Positions 25,420 through 33,931 of a stretch of DNA of 64,000 nucleotides are shown here, one piece after another (the stretch's first letter is position 1; each line of letters begins with the position of its first letter). This DNA is from Chloroflexota bacterium (lineage in GTDB: Bacteria > Chloroflexota > Dormibacteria > Dormibacterales > Dormibacteraceae): assembly GCA_005880695.1 (NCBI GenBank), contig VBGR01000032.1:1-64000 (forward strand), written 5' to 3'. Below the pieces are notes generated by a model. The model did not search any database. It had not been told where the DNA came from and saw only the letters and a list, made by a program, of their open reading frames with translations. Made by a program: the position numbers and the translations under genes.

Positions 25420-26333
25420 GAGCGGTGGTGCTCGCGGGCGGGACGGGGGGCGCCCTGCTCGCCGAAGGCTTCGCCCGTGCGCTGCGGCCGCCGGATGAGT
25501 TGACAGTCGTCGCCAACACCGCTGATGACGTGGAGATGTACGGCGTGGTCGTCAGCCCCGACTTCGACGCGGTGGTCTACCGCCTGGCCGGCCTCTTCGA
25601 CGAGGAGCGGCGCTTCGGCATCGCCGGGGACACGTTTGGCGCCATGGCTATGTTCGAGCGCATGGGCGCCGAGACCTGGTTCCGGCTGGGCGACCGCGAC
25701 CTGGCCTTCTGTCTGGAACGGACGAGGTTGCTCGGGTCTGGCCTCACGCCCAGCGAAGCGGCGCGGGAGCTCGACCGGCAGCTCGACCTGGCGGCCCTCG
25801 TGCTGCCCATGAGCGACGAGCCGCTGCGGACCTGGGTGCGGACGGAACGCGGCGAGCTCGGCATCCAGGAGTGGTTCGTACGGGACGGCCAGCGACCTCC
25901 AGCGCTTGAAATTCAGCTGCGCGGCGTGGAGTCGGCGCGCCCGGCGCCCGGCCTGGCTGAGATCCTGGCCGCCGCCGACCTCGTCGTCATCGGCCCTTCC
26001 AATCCGGTCATCAGCGTCGAACCGATTCTGGCGCTGCTGCGCCCGCTGCTGGACCGGAGGCGAACCCTGGCCGTTTCGCCCATCGTCGGCGGGCAGGCCT
26101 TGAAAGGTCCCACTATCGAGATGCTGCGCAGTCTCGGCCGGGCACCGACCGCGACCGCCGTGGCGGCCGGCTACCGTGACGTCGCCGGAACCTTCGTCCT
26201 CGACGTTCGCGACGCCGGCGAAGCGGACCAGATCGAGAAGCTCGGCTACTCGGTGACGGTCACCGACACGGTGATGTCGAGCTCGGCGCAGCGGCTGAGC
26301 CTGGCGCGGGCGATCATCAAATTCGCGGGCTGA
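25416..26333 (+). CDS. cofD: 2-phospho-L-lactate transferase, apparent CTG start
   Basis: A 305-residue CofD/FbiA enzyme that transfers the phospholactyl/phosphoenolpyruvyl group to Fo. The family normally begins with a short strand before AGGTGG (here RAVVLAGGTGGALLAEGFARAL). NTADDVEMYGVVVSPDFDAV, RLGDRDLAF, IQEWFVRDGQ, IGPSNPVISVEPIL and SPIVGGQALKGP are conserved. The full N-terminus is reached from CTG 25416, which overlaps the cofE stop as CTGA and has GGAGG about ten bases upstream; GTG 25425 would trim three residues. Confidence 0.93.
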   Translation: MRAVVLAGGTGGALLAEGFARALRPPDELTVVANTADDVEMYGVVVSPDFDAVVYRLAGLFDEERRFGIAGDTFGAMAMFERMGAETWFRLGDRDLAFCLERTRLLGSGLTPSEAARELDRQLDLAALVLPMSDEPLRTWVRTERGELGIQEWFVRDGQRPPALEIQLRGVESARPAPGLAEILAAADLVVIGPSNPVISVEPILALLRPLLDRRRTLAVSPIVGGQALKGPTIEMLRSLGRAPTATAVAAGYRDVAGTFVLDVRDAGEADQIEKLGYSVTVTDTVMSSSAQRLSLARAIIKFAG

Positions 26334-26376
26334 CTTTCCTGCTTCAGCGCGAGTCCGGTGGTATACCTGCAGCCGC

Positions 26377-27237
26377 ATGTTTTACAGCGCGCTCCTCCGG
26401 GCGGTGGCGATCGCGGTCGCGGTCGCGCTCACGTTCGGGGCCGTCCTCCTCCGCGAGCGCACGAGCCCTAGCGGGGAGGGCTTCTGGACGGCCCTGGCAG
26501 CCGCGCCCGCGGGAGGCGTCTACCTGGCCGACGAGCAGCGCCGGGAACTGATCCTGCTGCGCGACGGCCAGGCCACCGTCGCCGGCCACCTGCCCCAGGC
26601 CATCTATCGGGGCCTGTCGGCTTATGAGCACACCCTCTTGCTCGCCACCGAGGGCGGGCTCTACGTCTCGACCGACCAGGGCCAGAGCTGGCGGAACGCG
26701 ATTCCAGGGCGACGCTTCACAGCAGTTGCCATGGGGGATGGCGTGGGACTGGCGGGAGCCTGGGCGGAGGGGCTCTGGCGCTCGGAGGACGCCGGCCTGA
26801 CCTGGCAGGCGGCGCAGGTGCCCCGGAGCGATACGGAGTTCGAAGCGCTACAGGCAGCGCCCTACCTGGCGGCGACTCTGCTCGGCGTCCTCGAGTCGGA
26901 TGATCGCGGCCAGACGTGGCACCACCTCGCCGGCCTGCCCGATCGGGCCACGGCCCTCTACGACGGCTATGTGGGGGACTGGAGGGGCGACCTTTACCGG
27001 GTCGCCGATGGCCTCCGCGTCAACCGCTTCAAGGCCGGCATCTGGTCGATCACGACCGGCCTGGTCGCCACCACGGACGGCATCTACCCGGTCGGCGCCT
27101 TCGTCGGCCGAGAGGTGACCCGGGTGGTCTCAACGACGGAGCAGTCCGGCTTTGTCTTCTATGCGGCGCTGGCGCGGGGCGGCCTCTACCGGTCGCCCGA
27201 TGGCGGCCTGAGCTGGAGCCTGGTCTACCAGCCATAG
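26377..27237 (+). CDS. membrane-anchored Asp-box (BNR-like) beta-propeller protein
   Basis: A 286-residue protein with an N-terminal hydrophobic segment (about 8-25), a signal anchor, followed by four Asp-box motifs S-x-D-x-G-x-x-W at 98-105, 136-143, 174-181 and 273-280. Such motifs cap blades of beta-propellers in sialidase- and sortilin-like proteins; no catalytic sialidase arginines are evident, so this is probably an extracytoplasmic binding or sensor-like protein. Function unknown. Its 3' end overlaps the convergent membrane protein by 108 bases. Confidence 0.72.
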   Translation: MFYSALLRAVAIAVAVALTFGAVLLRERTSPSGEGFWTALAAAPAGGVYLADEQRRELILLRDGQATVAGHLPQAIYRGLSAYEHTLLLATEGGLYVSTDQGQSWRNAIPGRRFTAVAMGDGVGLAGAWAEGLWRSEDAGLTWQAAQVPRSDTEFEALQAAPYLAATLLGVLESDDRGQTWHHLAGLPDRATALYDGYVGDWRGDLYRVADGLRVNRFKAGIWSITTGLVATTDGIYPVGAFVGREVTRVVSTTEQSGFVFYAALARGGLYRSPDGGLSWSLVYQP

Positions 27238-28461
27238 GGTGAAGCTCAGCCCCAGGATCGTGAGCGCGAGGTCGAGGTAGTTGGGCGCCAGCACCCGGCC
27301 GAAGAAAAAGACGGCGAGCGTTTCGAGCCCCAGCCAGAACCAGAACTCGGGCCAGGACCAGCGCCGCCAGAGGCGGTTGAGGCCGGTCGCCAGCACCAGC
27401 AGCACGGCGAACGCCTGGAAGGGCGGGGTGCTGAAGGCCTCCCAGCGGCTCTGCAGGACGCCGAGGGCGAGCAGGTCGCCGGGCAGCCCGATTCCCCTGA
27501 TCGGGTAGGCATCCACGCCGGACCCGAAGAAGAAGGCGGCGGTGTCCGCCACGAACGCCCCCGGGTTCCAGGCCAGGAACGGCAGCGCCAGGAACGCCGC
27601 GGTCGCGAACGTCGCGCTGACGGCCTGGAGCGCACCGCGCCTTCGGAGTAGGAGTCCCGCAGCGATCAAGAAAAGCGGCAGGAAGAGGACCGCCTGCTGC
27701 TTGGTCCCGATGGCCAGGCCGAGCAGGATCCCGGCCAGTAGCGGTCGCCCTCGTCGCAGCATCCCGACCGCCGCCAACGCCGGGGCCAGGGCGAAGAGGT
27801 CGTTCAAGAAGTACAGGTAGTCGAGCTGGAAGAGCGGGTTAAGGACCACCGCGATCAGAGCCGCCTGGCTTTCCGCCTGCCGCCGCCCGACGCTCCAGCA
27901 GGCGACGGCCAAGGCGAGCAAGCCCGGCAGGAACATCCAGGTGAAGTTGGCCCGGTCCCCGCCAAGAGCTCTGACGGGCAGGTCGAGCAGGATCATCCCT
28001 GGCATGTAGACGTAGTGGCGGAGGCCGAAGTTGACAGGCACGTCCGAGAGGTAGAAGGAGCGGGCGCGGCTGTCGATGTAGTCGTGGCCGTAGGGATCCT
28101 GCCCTTGCAGCAGACGCCCGGCGGCCGCGTCGGTCAGGAGGACGCCGTCGTGGACCGGCGCGTTGGCCGGCTGGGCCGCGATCAAGACGCCCTGCGGCAG
28201 CGCCAGCAGCAGGAAGACCAGCAGCCCGAGGGCCGCCGCTCGCAGCCGGTCGGAGGTGCCGTCTCGGAAGCCGAACACCGCTGCGGCGATGGCGACTGCC
28301 GCGGCCGCATAGCCCAGCCAGTCGAGCCGCGCCAGCTGCATCACGACGACGAGCCCGACCGCGTCCACGACCGCGAAGGCGAGAAGAAGGCCTTGAAGGC
28401 CGAGGTAGCGGCGCAACAAGCTGCCGGCGCCGCCATCTTGCACGCGGCCATTCTGGGTCAT
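27130..28461 (-). CDS. polytopic membrane protein, probable GT-C glycosyltransferase
   Basis: A 443-residue protein with about 10-11 hydrophobic helices. The early luminal loop GRLLQGQDPYGHDYIDS and a later YMPGMILLDLP segment are in the place where GT87/GT39-like polyprenyl-phosphate-sugar transferases have their GxDPY and YPP motifs. The catalytic Asp cannot be assigned with confidence. Starts at ATG 28461, only 11 bases from the divergent membrane protein; the C-terminus overlaps the Asp-box gene on the other strand. Confidence 0.68.
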   Translation of the reverse strand: MTQNGRVQDGGAGSLLRRYLGLQGLLLAFAVVDAVGLVVVMQLARLDWLGYAAAAVAIAAAVFGFRDGTSDRLRAAALGLLVFLLLALPQGVLIAAQPANAPVHDGVLLTDAAAGRLLQGQDPYGHDYIDSRARSFYLSDVPVNFGLRHYVYMPGMILLDLPVRALGGDRANFTWMFLPGLLALAVACWSVGRRQAESQAALIAVVLNPLFQLDYLYFLNDLFALAPALAAVGMLRRGRPLLAGILLGLAIGTKQQAVLFLPLFLIAAGLLLRRRGALQAVSATFATAAFLALPFLAWNPGAFVADTAAFFFGSGVDAYPIRGIGLPGDLLALGVLQSRWEAFSTPPFQAFAVLLVLATGLNRLWRRWSWPEFWFWLGLETLAVFFFGRVLAPNYLDLALTILGLSFTLWLVDQAPAQAAIGRPVEAAPRQRRIEDKAGLLRR

Positions 28462-28472
28462 GATTTGTCGCC

Positions 28473-29546
28473 GTGCGGCCCCACCCAGCCCTCGCGCCGA
28501 GCCTGGTGGGGCTCCTCTTCTTCACGCTGCTCGCGCTGCGGGTTGGGTCCACCGACGGTTTTCGCTACCTGCGCCCGATCCAGGCGGGGGAGCTTCTGAG
28601 CCGGCCGGCCGTCCTGCTGCCGGGCCAGGTGCCCATCCGCGGGGTCGGCTATGACGGCCAGTTCTATTTCTACATCGCGCAGGACCCGTTCCTGCGCAAG
28701 CCCGAGACCGCGACAAGCCTCGACAACTCGCTCCGCTACCGCCGGATCCTCTACCCGTTCCTGGCCTGGCTGCTGAGCCTCGGCCAGCGCCAGCTGCTGC
28801 CCTTCGTGCTGGTCGCCCTCAACGTGCTGGCCGCGACGGCGGTGGTGACGATCTCTGCGTTGGCGGCGATCCGGGCGGGCCGAAGCCCCTGGCTGGCGCT
28901 TGCCGTCGGGCTCTTCCCGGGCCTCTGGATCCCGATCATGCTCGACTTGACGGAGCCACTTCAGCTGGCGCTGCTCGCGGCCGGAATGCTGGCCGGCTCT
29001 TCTGGCCTTCTGCTGCTCTCCTGCCTCGCCAAGGAGACGAGCGCTGTCGCACTGCTGACCGAAGGAGCCCGGCACCTGCTTGCGCGGCGCTGGCGGCCTG
29101 CCGCTCGCCAGGCGTTCGCACTGGCAGTCCTGGCCGGCTGGTCGCTCTTTGTCTGGCGTACGGTGCGGGCGCACGAGAGCACGCTTGGCGGTCACCTCCT
29201 CGATCCGCCGGGCGCACCCTTTTTGCTGCTTGCCCGCGACCTCGTACCACAGCCCGCGCGGGCGATGTTCCTCCTCGTCGCCGTGCTCATCTGCCTTCTA
29301 GCCCTGGTCCGGCTGGCCTGGGCTCGCGACGGCGGGGCCTGGGCCGGCGCTGCTTACGCGCTGGTCGGGCTGGCGGCCGGTTCCGATACCTGGTCCGACC
29401 CGACCGCCTATTTCCGCGTCATCGCGGGCGCGGTCGTGCTCGTGTTTCCGAGCTGGTGCCTGGCTCGCGACCGGGCCGGGACCATCCTGCTCGCGCTCGG
29501 CGTGGTGGCCGGGCTGGCAACGGCGATCGTGGTGCTTGTGTTCTGA
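28473..29546 (+). CDS. polytopic membrane protein with YDGQFYF motif
   Basis: A 357-residue protein with about nine hydrophobic helices from GTG 28473. The periplasmic loop after helix 1 contains VGYDGQFYFYIAQDPF, a motif shared by a group of membrane proteins linked to cell-surface glycopolymer formation. Together with the divergent gene it suggests a small envelope-glycan locus. Function is inferred from motif and context only. Confidence 0.65.
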   Translation: MRPHPALAPSLVGLLFFTLLALRVGSTDGFRYLRPIQAGELLSRPAVLLPGQVPIRGVGYDGQFYFYIAQDPFLRKPETATSLDNSLRYRRILYPFLAWLLSLGQRQLLPFVLVALNVLAATAVVTISALAAIRAGRSPWLALAVGLFPGLWIPIMLDLTEPLQLALLAAGMLAGSSGLLLLSCLAKETSAVALLTEGARHLLARRWRPAARQAFALAVLAGWSLFVWRTVRAHESTLGGHLLDPPGAPFLLLARDLVPQPARAMFLLVAVLICLLALVRLAWARDGGAWAGAAYALVGLAAGSDTWSDPTAYFRVIAGAVVLVFPSWCLARDRAGTILLALGVVAGLATAIVVLVF

Positions 29547-29548
29547 AG

Positions 29549-30343
29549 CTAGGTCGCCCGCGAGCCGAGCATGAAGATGATGCCCAGCAGGACCACCAGG
29601 AGCGCCAGCACCAAGCCCACGTAGCTGAGCATGGTCTGCGCCAGGCTCTCCTTCACCTCGGCCTCGGTATCCGGATCGACCAGCTTGTCCTTGATCTTCT
29701 TGTGGCGCATCTCGATCGCCTCGCGCTCGGTCGTGTCGAGCTCCCAGGCCGCTTTGCCGGCCCGTGTGGCCATGCCTTCGCGCTGCGCTGCCACCGGATC
29801 TTTCGGAGCCGGCTCGACGATCTCCCAACCGGCCTTCTGGGGAGCTGCGGGCGCCTCTCCTGCCATTGGCTCCGTGGCGACCGGCTCCGGCTCCGGTTCG
29901 GGCTCAGGCTCAGCTTCGAGCACCGGCTCAGGCGCCGGTTCGGGCGCCGGTTCGGTTTTGCTCACCGGCGGCGTGTACTCGACCTCTTGTGTCGGTAGAG
30001 GCTCCTGAATGGGCGCCGGCGGCGGCGGAGCCGGAACCGCTTCGGGGGCGGCCGCGGGCGGCTGCTGGACCTCCTGCGTCGGGACCCCCACATAGGCGGT
30101 GGAGGCCCGCTCAGCCGTCGCCGCGGGGCTGGCGGCGGCGGGCGCGCTGGCGGCCTCGGTCGCCCTGGCCGCGGCGGCCCGGGCTGCGAGCGCGCGTTCG
30201 CGGGCGTGCCGCAGCTGGCGCTCGCGCTCATCGCGGAGGGTGCGGTACATGGACTTGCGCACCCGCGCTTTGTTGCGAAGGAGGTAGAACGTGGCCACGA
30301 TGCCCAGCAGGGCGATGATCGGCCCTACGGCGAGGGGACTCAT
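29549..30343 (-). CDS. two-helix membrane protein with Pro/Ala/Glu-rich linker
   Basis: A 264-residue protein from ATG 30343. A first helix (about 5-22), a basic helix rich in Arg, a long low-complexity linker with repeated PAPEPAPEP and EPEPEPEP units, then a segment of mixed charge and a second helix near the C-terminus (VGLVLALLVVLLGIIFML). I recognise no domain. The linker suggests an extended spacer, and the ends may both be membrane-anchored. It is divergent from YqeY. Confidence 0.65.
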   Translation of the reverse strand: MSPLAVGPIIALLGIVATFYLLRNKARVRKSMYRTLRDERERQLRHARERALAARAAAARATEAASAPAAASPAATAERASTAYVGVPTQEVQQPPAAAPEAVPAPPPPAPIQEPLPTQEVEYTPPVSKTEPAPEPAPEPVLEAEPEPEPEPEPVATEPMAGEAPAAPQKAGWEIVEPAPKDPVAAQREGMATRAGKAAWELDTTEREAIEMRHKKIKDKLVDPDTEAEVKESLAQTMLSYVGLVLALLVVLLGIIFMLGSRAT

Positions 30344-30368
30344 GAGGTTGCGATTATATGTCCGCACT

Positions 30369-30818
30369 GTGAGCCTCTACGAACAGCTTGAAAGCGATCT
30401 CCGCGACGCCCGGCGGAGATCGGACGAGGTCGGTTTGGCCAGCCTCGGCCTGCTCAAGAGCGAGGTGGTGAACGCCAGCAAGGAGAAAGGCTTCGAGGGC
30501 TCGATCAGCGACCACCTGGTCGTTGCGGAGGCGCGCAGCGAGATCAAGCGGCGCCAGGAGGCGGCCGAAGCTTTCGAGTCCGCCGGGCGAGGCGAGTCGG
30601 CGGCGCGCGAGCGGGCGGCTGCCGAAGTGCTCAAGCGGTACCTGCCCGCCCAGCTTTCCCCGGAGGAGCTGGAGGCCGCGCTCCGCAAGGTGATCGCTGA
30701 CGTCCAGCCGGAAGGTCCGGCGGGGTTCGGGAAGGTCATGAAGGAGGCGACCAGCCGGCTCCAGGGGCGGGCCGGCGGGCAGGAGATCGCGGCCGCCGCC
30801 CGCAAGTTGCTTGGCTAG
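30369..30818 (+). CDS. yqeY: GatB/YqeY-domain protein
   Basis: A 149-residue YqeY protein. SLYEQLESDLRDARRRSD, LSLGLLKSEVVNASKEKG-like and RQEAAEAFESAGR segments, AEVLKRYLPAQLSPEEL and GFGKVMKEATSRLQGRAGGQEI are the two helical bundles of the family, which resembles the tRNA-binding tail of GatB. Its precise role is unknown. GTG 30369 fits the family N-terminus better than longer upstream starts. Confidence 0.92.
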   Translation: MSLYEQLESDLRDARRRSDEVGLASLGLLKSEVVNASKEKGFEGSISDHLVVAEARSEIKRRQEAAEAFESAGRGESAARERAAAEVLKRYLPAQLSPEELEAALRKVIADVQPEGPAGFGKVMKEATSRLQGRAGGQEIAAAARKLLG

Positions 30819-30830
30819 GTCACAGTACCC

Positions 30831-31553
30831 GTGAGACCCAGGGGGGCTCGGCAGCGCGCTGTTCTCGCGGTCGAGCGCCTGAAGCAGGTCTACCCGGAGG
30901 AGTGCGAGCTCGACTTCACGAATCCCTTCGAGCTTCTCATCGCCACGATCCTCAGCGCCCAGTCGACGGACAAGACCGTGAACCGGATCACGCCCGAGAT
31001 CCGGAAGCGCTGGCCCGGTCCGGCCGAGCTCGCCGGCGCCGACCCCGATGAGATCCAGGAGGTGATCAAGCCGACCGGCTTCTTCCGTGAGAAGACGAAG
31101 GCGATAGTCGGCGCCGCGCGGGCGCTGGTCGAGCGCTATGGCGGGGAGGTGCCGCCGAAGATGGAGGACCTCACCACGTTGCCCGGCGTGGGCCGCAAAA
31201 CCGCCAACGTGGTGCTCGGCGTGGCCTTCGGGGTGCCCGGGTTCGCGGTCGATACGCACGTCAAGCGACTCACCAAGCGGCTCGGGCTCACCGACTCGAC
31301 CGACCCGGTGAAGATCGAGAAGGACGTGACGGAGATCGTGCCGCCCTCGGAATGGACCGGCCTATCTCTGCGGCTGATCCTGCATGGCCGGCGCGTCTGC
31401 TTCGCCCGCCAGCCGGCTTGCGAGCGCTGCGTCTTGAACGACTTCTGCCCCTCCTCGACCACCCGACCATCGAACAAACGTTCTAGAATCAAAGCCGGTG
31501 CAGCTTCCCGAGCCTCGCAAGACCGAAGTCGAGTACGTCGAGCAGCCGTGTAA
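30831..31553 (+). CDS. nth: endonuclease III
   Basis: A 240-residue bifunctional DNA glycosylase/AP lyase removing oxidised pyrimidines. The helix-hairpin-helix LPGVGRKTANVV holds catalytic K123; D141 in AVDTHVKRL is the second catalytic residue; the 4Fe-4S ligands C190, C197, C200, C206 have C-x6-C-x2-C-x5-C spacing. About 34 residues after the cluster form a basic tail overlapping the next gene by 56 bases. Confidence 0.96.
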   Translation: MRPRGARQRAVLAVERLKQVYPEECELDFTNPFELLIATILSAQSTDKTVNRITPEIRKRWPGPAELAGADPDEIQEVIKPTGFFREKTKAIVGAARALVERYGGEVPPKMEDLTTLPGVGRKTANVVLGVAFGVPGFAVDTHVKRLTKRLGLTDSTDPVKIEKDVTEIVPPSEWTGLSLRLILHGRRVCFARQPACERCVLNDFCPSSTTRPSNKRSRIKAGAASRASQDRSRVRRAAV

Positions 31554-32415
31554 GAGCGCCCTCAACCGGGTCCGTGGGATGCCCTTCAACTGGTCTCTCA
31601 ACCCGTACATGGGCTGCGAGCACCGCTGCGCCTTCTGCTACGTGCGCGCCTTCGAACAGCGTGCCGACCGTCCCTCGGACGATCGCTATGGGCGCGCCAT
31701 CAGGGTCAAGACCAACGTCGCCCAGGTCCTCGACCTGGAGCTCTCGCGGGCTGCCTGGAAGAGTGAGGCGGTCGTGATCGGCGCCGCCACCGACCCCTAT
31801 CAGCCGGCCGAGGGTCGCTACCAGCTCACCCGCGGCTGCCTGAAAGTGCTGGCCCGCCACGCCAACCCGGCGGGGCTGATCACGCGCGGACCAATGATCG
31901 TGCGCGACATCGATGTGATGTCCGAGCTCTCCAAGCGGGCGAGCTTCTCGGTCACCTTCAGCGTGCCGACCGTCGACGATGAGGTCTGGCGGCGGACGGA
32001 GCCGGGGACAGCACACCCCCGCCAGCGGCTGCAGGCGCTCTCCAGGCTGGTCGCGGCGGGGATCAAGGCGAGCGTCGGCATGGCGCCCATCCTGCCGGGC
32101 CTGAGCGACCGCCCCGAGCAGCTGGAGGAAGTCGTGAAGGCCGCTCGCGAGGCGGGTGCAGTCTCGGTCTGGGCCAACCTTCTTTACCTGCGGCCGGGCA
32201 CCAAGGAGCACTTCCTCGAATGTGTGGCCAAGCACTGGCCGGAACTGCTGCCGCGCTACCTGGCCGAATACCGACAAGGTGCTTACCTGCCGGCGGCTCG
32301 GAGCGAACCGGTGCAGAAGCTGGTGGCCGGCTTGCGTGAGAAGCACGGTGTTGGGGACCGGCGGGCTTTGAAGCTGGTCCCGCCGCCGCAACCAAAGCAA
32401 CTCGCACTCCTTTGA
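31498..32415 (+). CDS. radical SAM protein, Rv2578c-like
   Basis: A 305-residue radical SAM protein. The cluster motif C-x3-C-x2-C is C40, C44, C47 in GCEHRCAFCY. FNWSLNPYMGCEHRC and the SVTFSVPTVDDEVWRRTEPGT region match a family often annotated as spore-photoproduct-lyase-like or Rv2578c-like, with unknown reaction. There is no C-terminal Cys equivalent to the spore lyase catalytic Cys. GTG start within nth; the two may form a DNA-repair pair. Confidence 0.88.
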   Translation: MQLPEPRKTEVEYVEQPCKSALNRVRGMPFNWSLNPYMGCEHRCAFCYVRAFEQRADRPSDDRYGRAIRVKTNVAQVLDLELSRAAWKSEAVVIGAATDPYQPAEGRYQLTRGCLKVLARHANPAGLITRGPMIVRDIDVMSELSKRASFSVTFSVPTVDDEVWRRTEPGTAHPRQRLQALSRLVAAGIKASVGMAPILPGLSDRPEQLEEVVKAAREAGAVSVWANLLYLRPGTKEHFLECVAKHWPELLPRYLAEYRQGAYLPAARSEPVQKLVAGLREKHGVGDRRALKLVPPPQPKQLALL

Positions 32416-32473
32416 GCGACCGCCTCCCCCCGCTGGCTGGGGGTGGGCAGGGTGGGGGGCCGCCCGGTTGGCG

Positions 32474-33601
32474 CTACCGCGCTCGAGGCAAGCCCAGCAC
32501 CCGCTGGGCGAGGATGTCGAGCTGGATCTCGGTCGTTCCGCCGCCGATCGTGAGGGCGGGCGAAAAGAGGAAGGACTGCGCCCAGGGCGTGTCCAGGAGC
32601 AGGCCCGCGGGGCCCAGCAGCTCGACCGCGAGCTCGTTGACCTTCTGGCCCCAGCGGTCTGACATCAACTTGCCGATGGAGCTCAAGTGGGCGCTCCGGG
32701 GCCGTGAGAGCATCCGGTAGCGGGTGAGCCGGATCGCCTCCCACTCGACCTTGAGAGCCGCCAGGCGCTGGCGCTGGCGGGCGTCGAGGCCGGTCCGGCC
32801 GGCCAGCTCGACGAGGTCGCCCAGGCTGGGGCCGTCGCCCCAGAGCGTGCCCGACCCGCTGGAGAGGCCGACCCGCTCGCTCATCAGGGTGGTGATGGCC
32901 ACCCGCCAGCCATCGCCGACCTCGCCGATGACCTCCTCAGCGGCCGCCTCCGCGCCGTCGAAGAAGACCTCGTTGAACGTCGCCCGGCCGTCCATCTGCT
33001 TGATCGGGCGGACTTCGACCCCTCGCTGACGCATCTTGAACGCGAAGCAGGTGATGCCCGCCTGGCGAGCCGAGCTCGGATCCGTGCGTGCCAGGAGAAT
33101 GCCGAGGTCGGCCTCCTGGGCGAAGCTCGTCCAGGTCTTCTGGCCGCTCACGACCCAGCGCCCGTTCTTCTTCTCGGCGCGCGTGCGCAGGCCGGCCAGG
33201 TCGCTGCCAGCGTCCGGTTCGCTGAAAAGCTGGCACCAGAGATCGCTGCCGTCGAGGATGCGGGGCAGCAGCTGGCGTTTCTGGTCAGGGCTGCCGTGGG
33301 CGATGATCGCGGGGCCCGCCCAGCCGATCCCGATCACGGTCATCGGTCGCGGGGCATCCGCTCGCTCCAGCTCCTGTGCGATCAGGTGGGCTTCGATCGG
33401 TCCCGCTCCCCGGCCGCCGTGCTCGACCGGCCAGGTGGGGGCTCCCCAGCCGCCCTCCTGCAAGCGCCGCTGCCAGGCGCGGGAGGCTTCTGGCGTGGGC
33501 TCGGCAAACCGGCTCTCGAAGTTGGATTTGAGCCAGTCATGCATCTCGCGCTGGAGCGCCCGCTGGTCCGCGCTCAAGTTGAGGTCCAATCCACGTAGCA
33601 T
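32474..33601 (-). CDS. acyl-CoA dehydrogenase
   Basis: A 375-residue FAD acyl-CoA dehydrogenase from ATG 33601. LFSEPDAGSDLAGLRTRAE is the FAD/substrate signature; WPVEHGGRG the N-terminal turn; GGGTTEIQLDILAQRVLGLP the C-terminal block. It is paralogous to the enzymes at 1-2050. Divergent from a small gene pair with only about 9 bases between starts; no adjacent catabolic gene. Confidence 0.94.
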   Translation of the reverse strand: MLRGLDLNLSADQRALQREMHDWLKSNFESRFAEPTPEASRAWQRRLQEGGWGAPTWPVEHGGRGAGPIEAHLIAQELERADAPRPMTVIGIGWAGPAIIAHGSPDQKRQLLPRILDGSDLWCQLFSEPDAGSDLAGLRTRAEKKNGRWVVSGQKTWTSFAQEADLGILLARTDPSSARQAGITCFAFKMRQRGVEVRPIKQMDGRATFNEVFFDGAEAAAEEVIGEVGDGWRVAITTLMSERVGLSSGSGTLWGDGPSLGDLVELAGRTGLDARQRQRLAALKVEWEAIRLTRYRMLSRPRSAHLSSIGKLMSDRWGQKVNELAVELLGPAGLLLDTPWAQSFLFSPALTIGGGTTEIQLDILAQRVLGLPRAR

Positions 33602-33610
33602 TTTCGCTTG

Positions 33611-33931
33611 ATGCGCTCGCCGATCGACTACATGCTGCAGAGGGTCGACGGCTTCAAGATCACCGACCTCGCCCGGCGGGTCGTCCCCTGCTACAAGAAC
33701 ATCGAGCAGGCGGATGGTTCGACCGAGCTCCGCCTCTGTCTGCTCGTCGACCATTACAACCTCTATCGCTTTCCCTACGAGGATGAGAGCACGACCAGCG
33801 GGATGGTGCGTGGCATGCCGGGCCTGGAGATCAAGGCGCGGTACGTCCGCGGCGAGATGGAGCATCTCCGCCTGCGTGAATTCCAGCCAGGCTTCTGCCG
33901 GCCGGTCGACCCCGAGCGGTACCGCGACTGA
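33611..33931 (+). CDS. hypothetical protein
   Basis: A 106-residue protein from ATG 33611 (TTG 33608 is possible). I do not recognise it. It has two Cys (near 27 and 43, CYKN and LCLLVD), a central run of hydrophobic beta-type segments and a charged C-terminus. No membrane segment. The stop overlaps the next ATG as TGATG, indicating coupling to the coiled-coil protein. Confidence 0.65.
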   Translation: MRSPIDYMLQRVDGFKITDLARRVVPCYKNIEQADGSTELRLCLLVDHYNLYRFPYEDESTTSGMVRGMPGLEIKARYVRGEMEHLRLREFQPGFCRPVDPERYRD

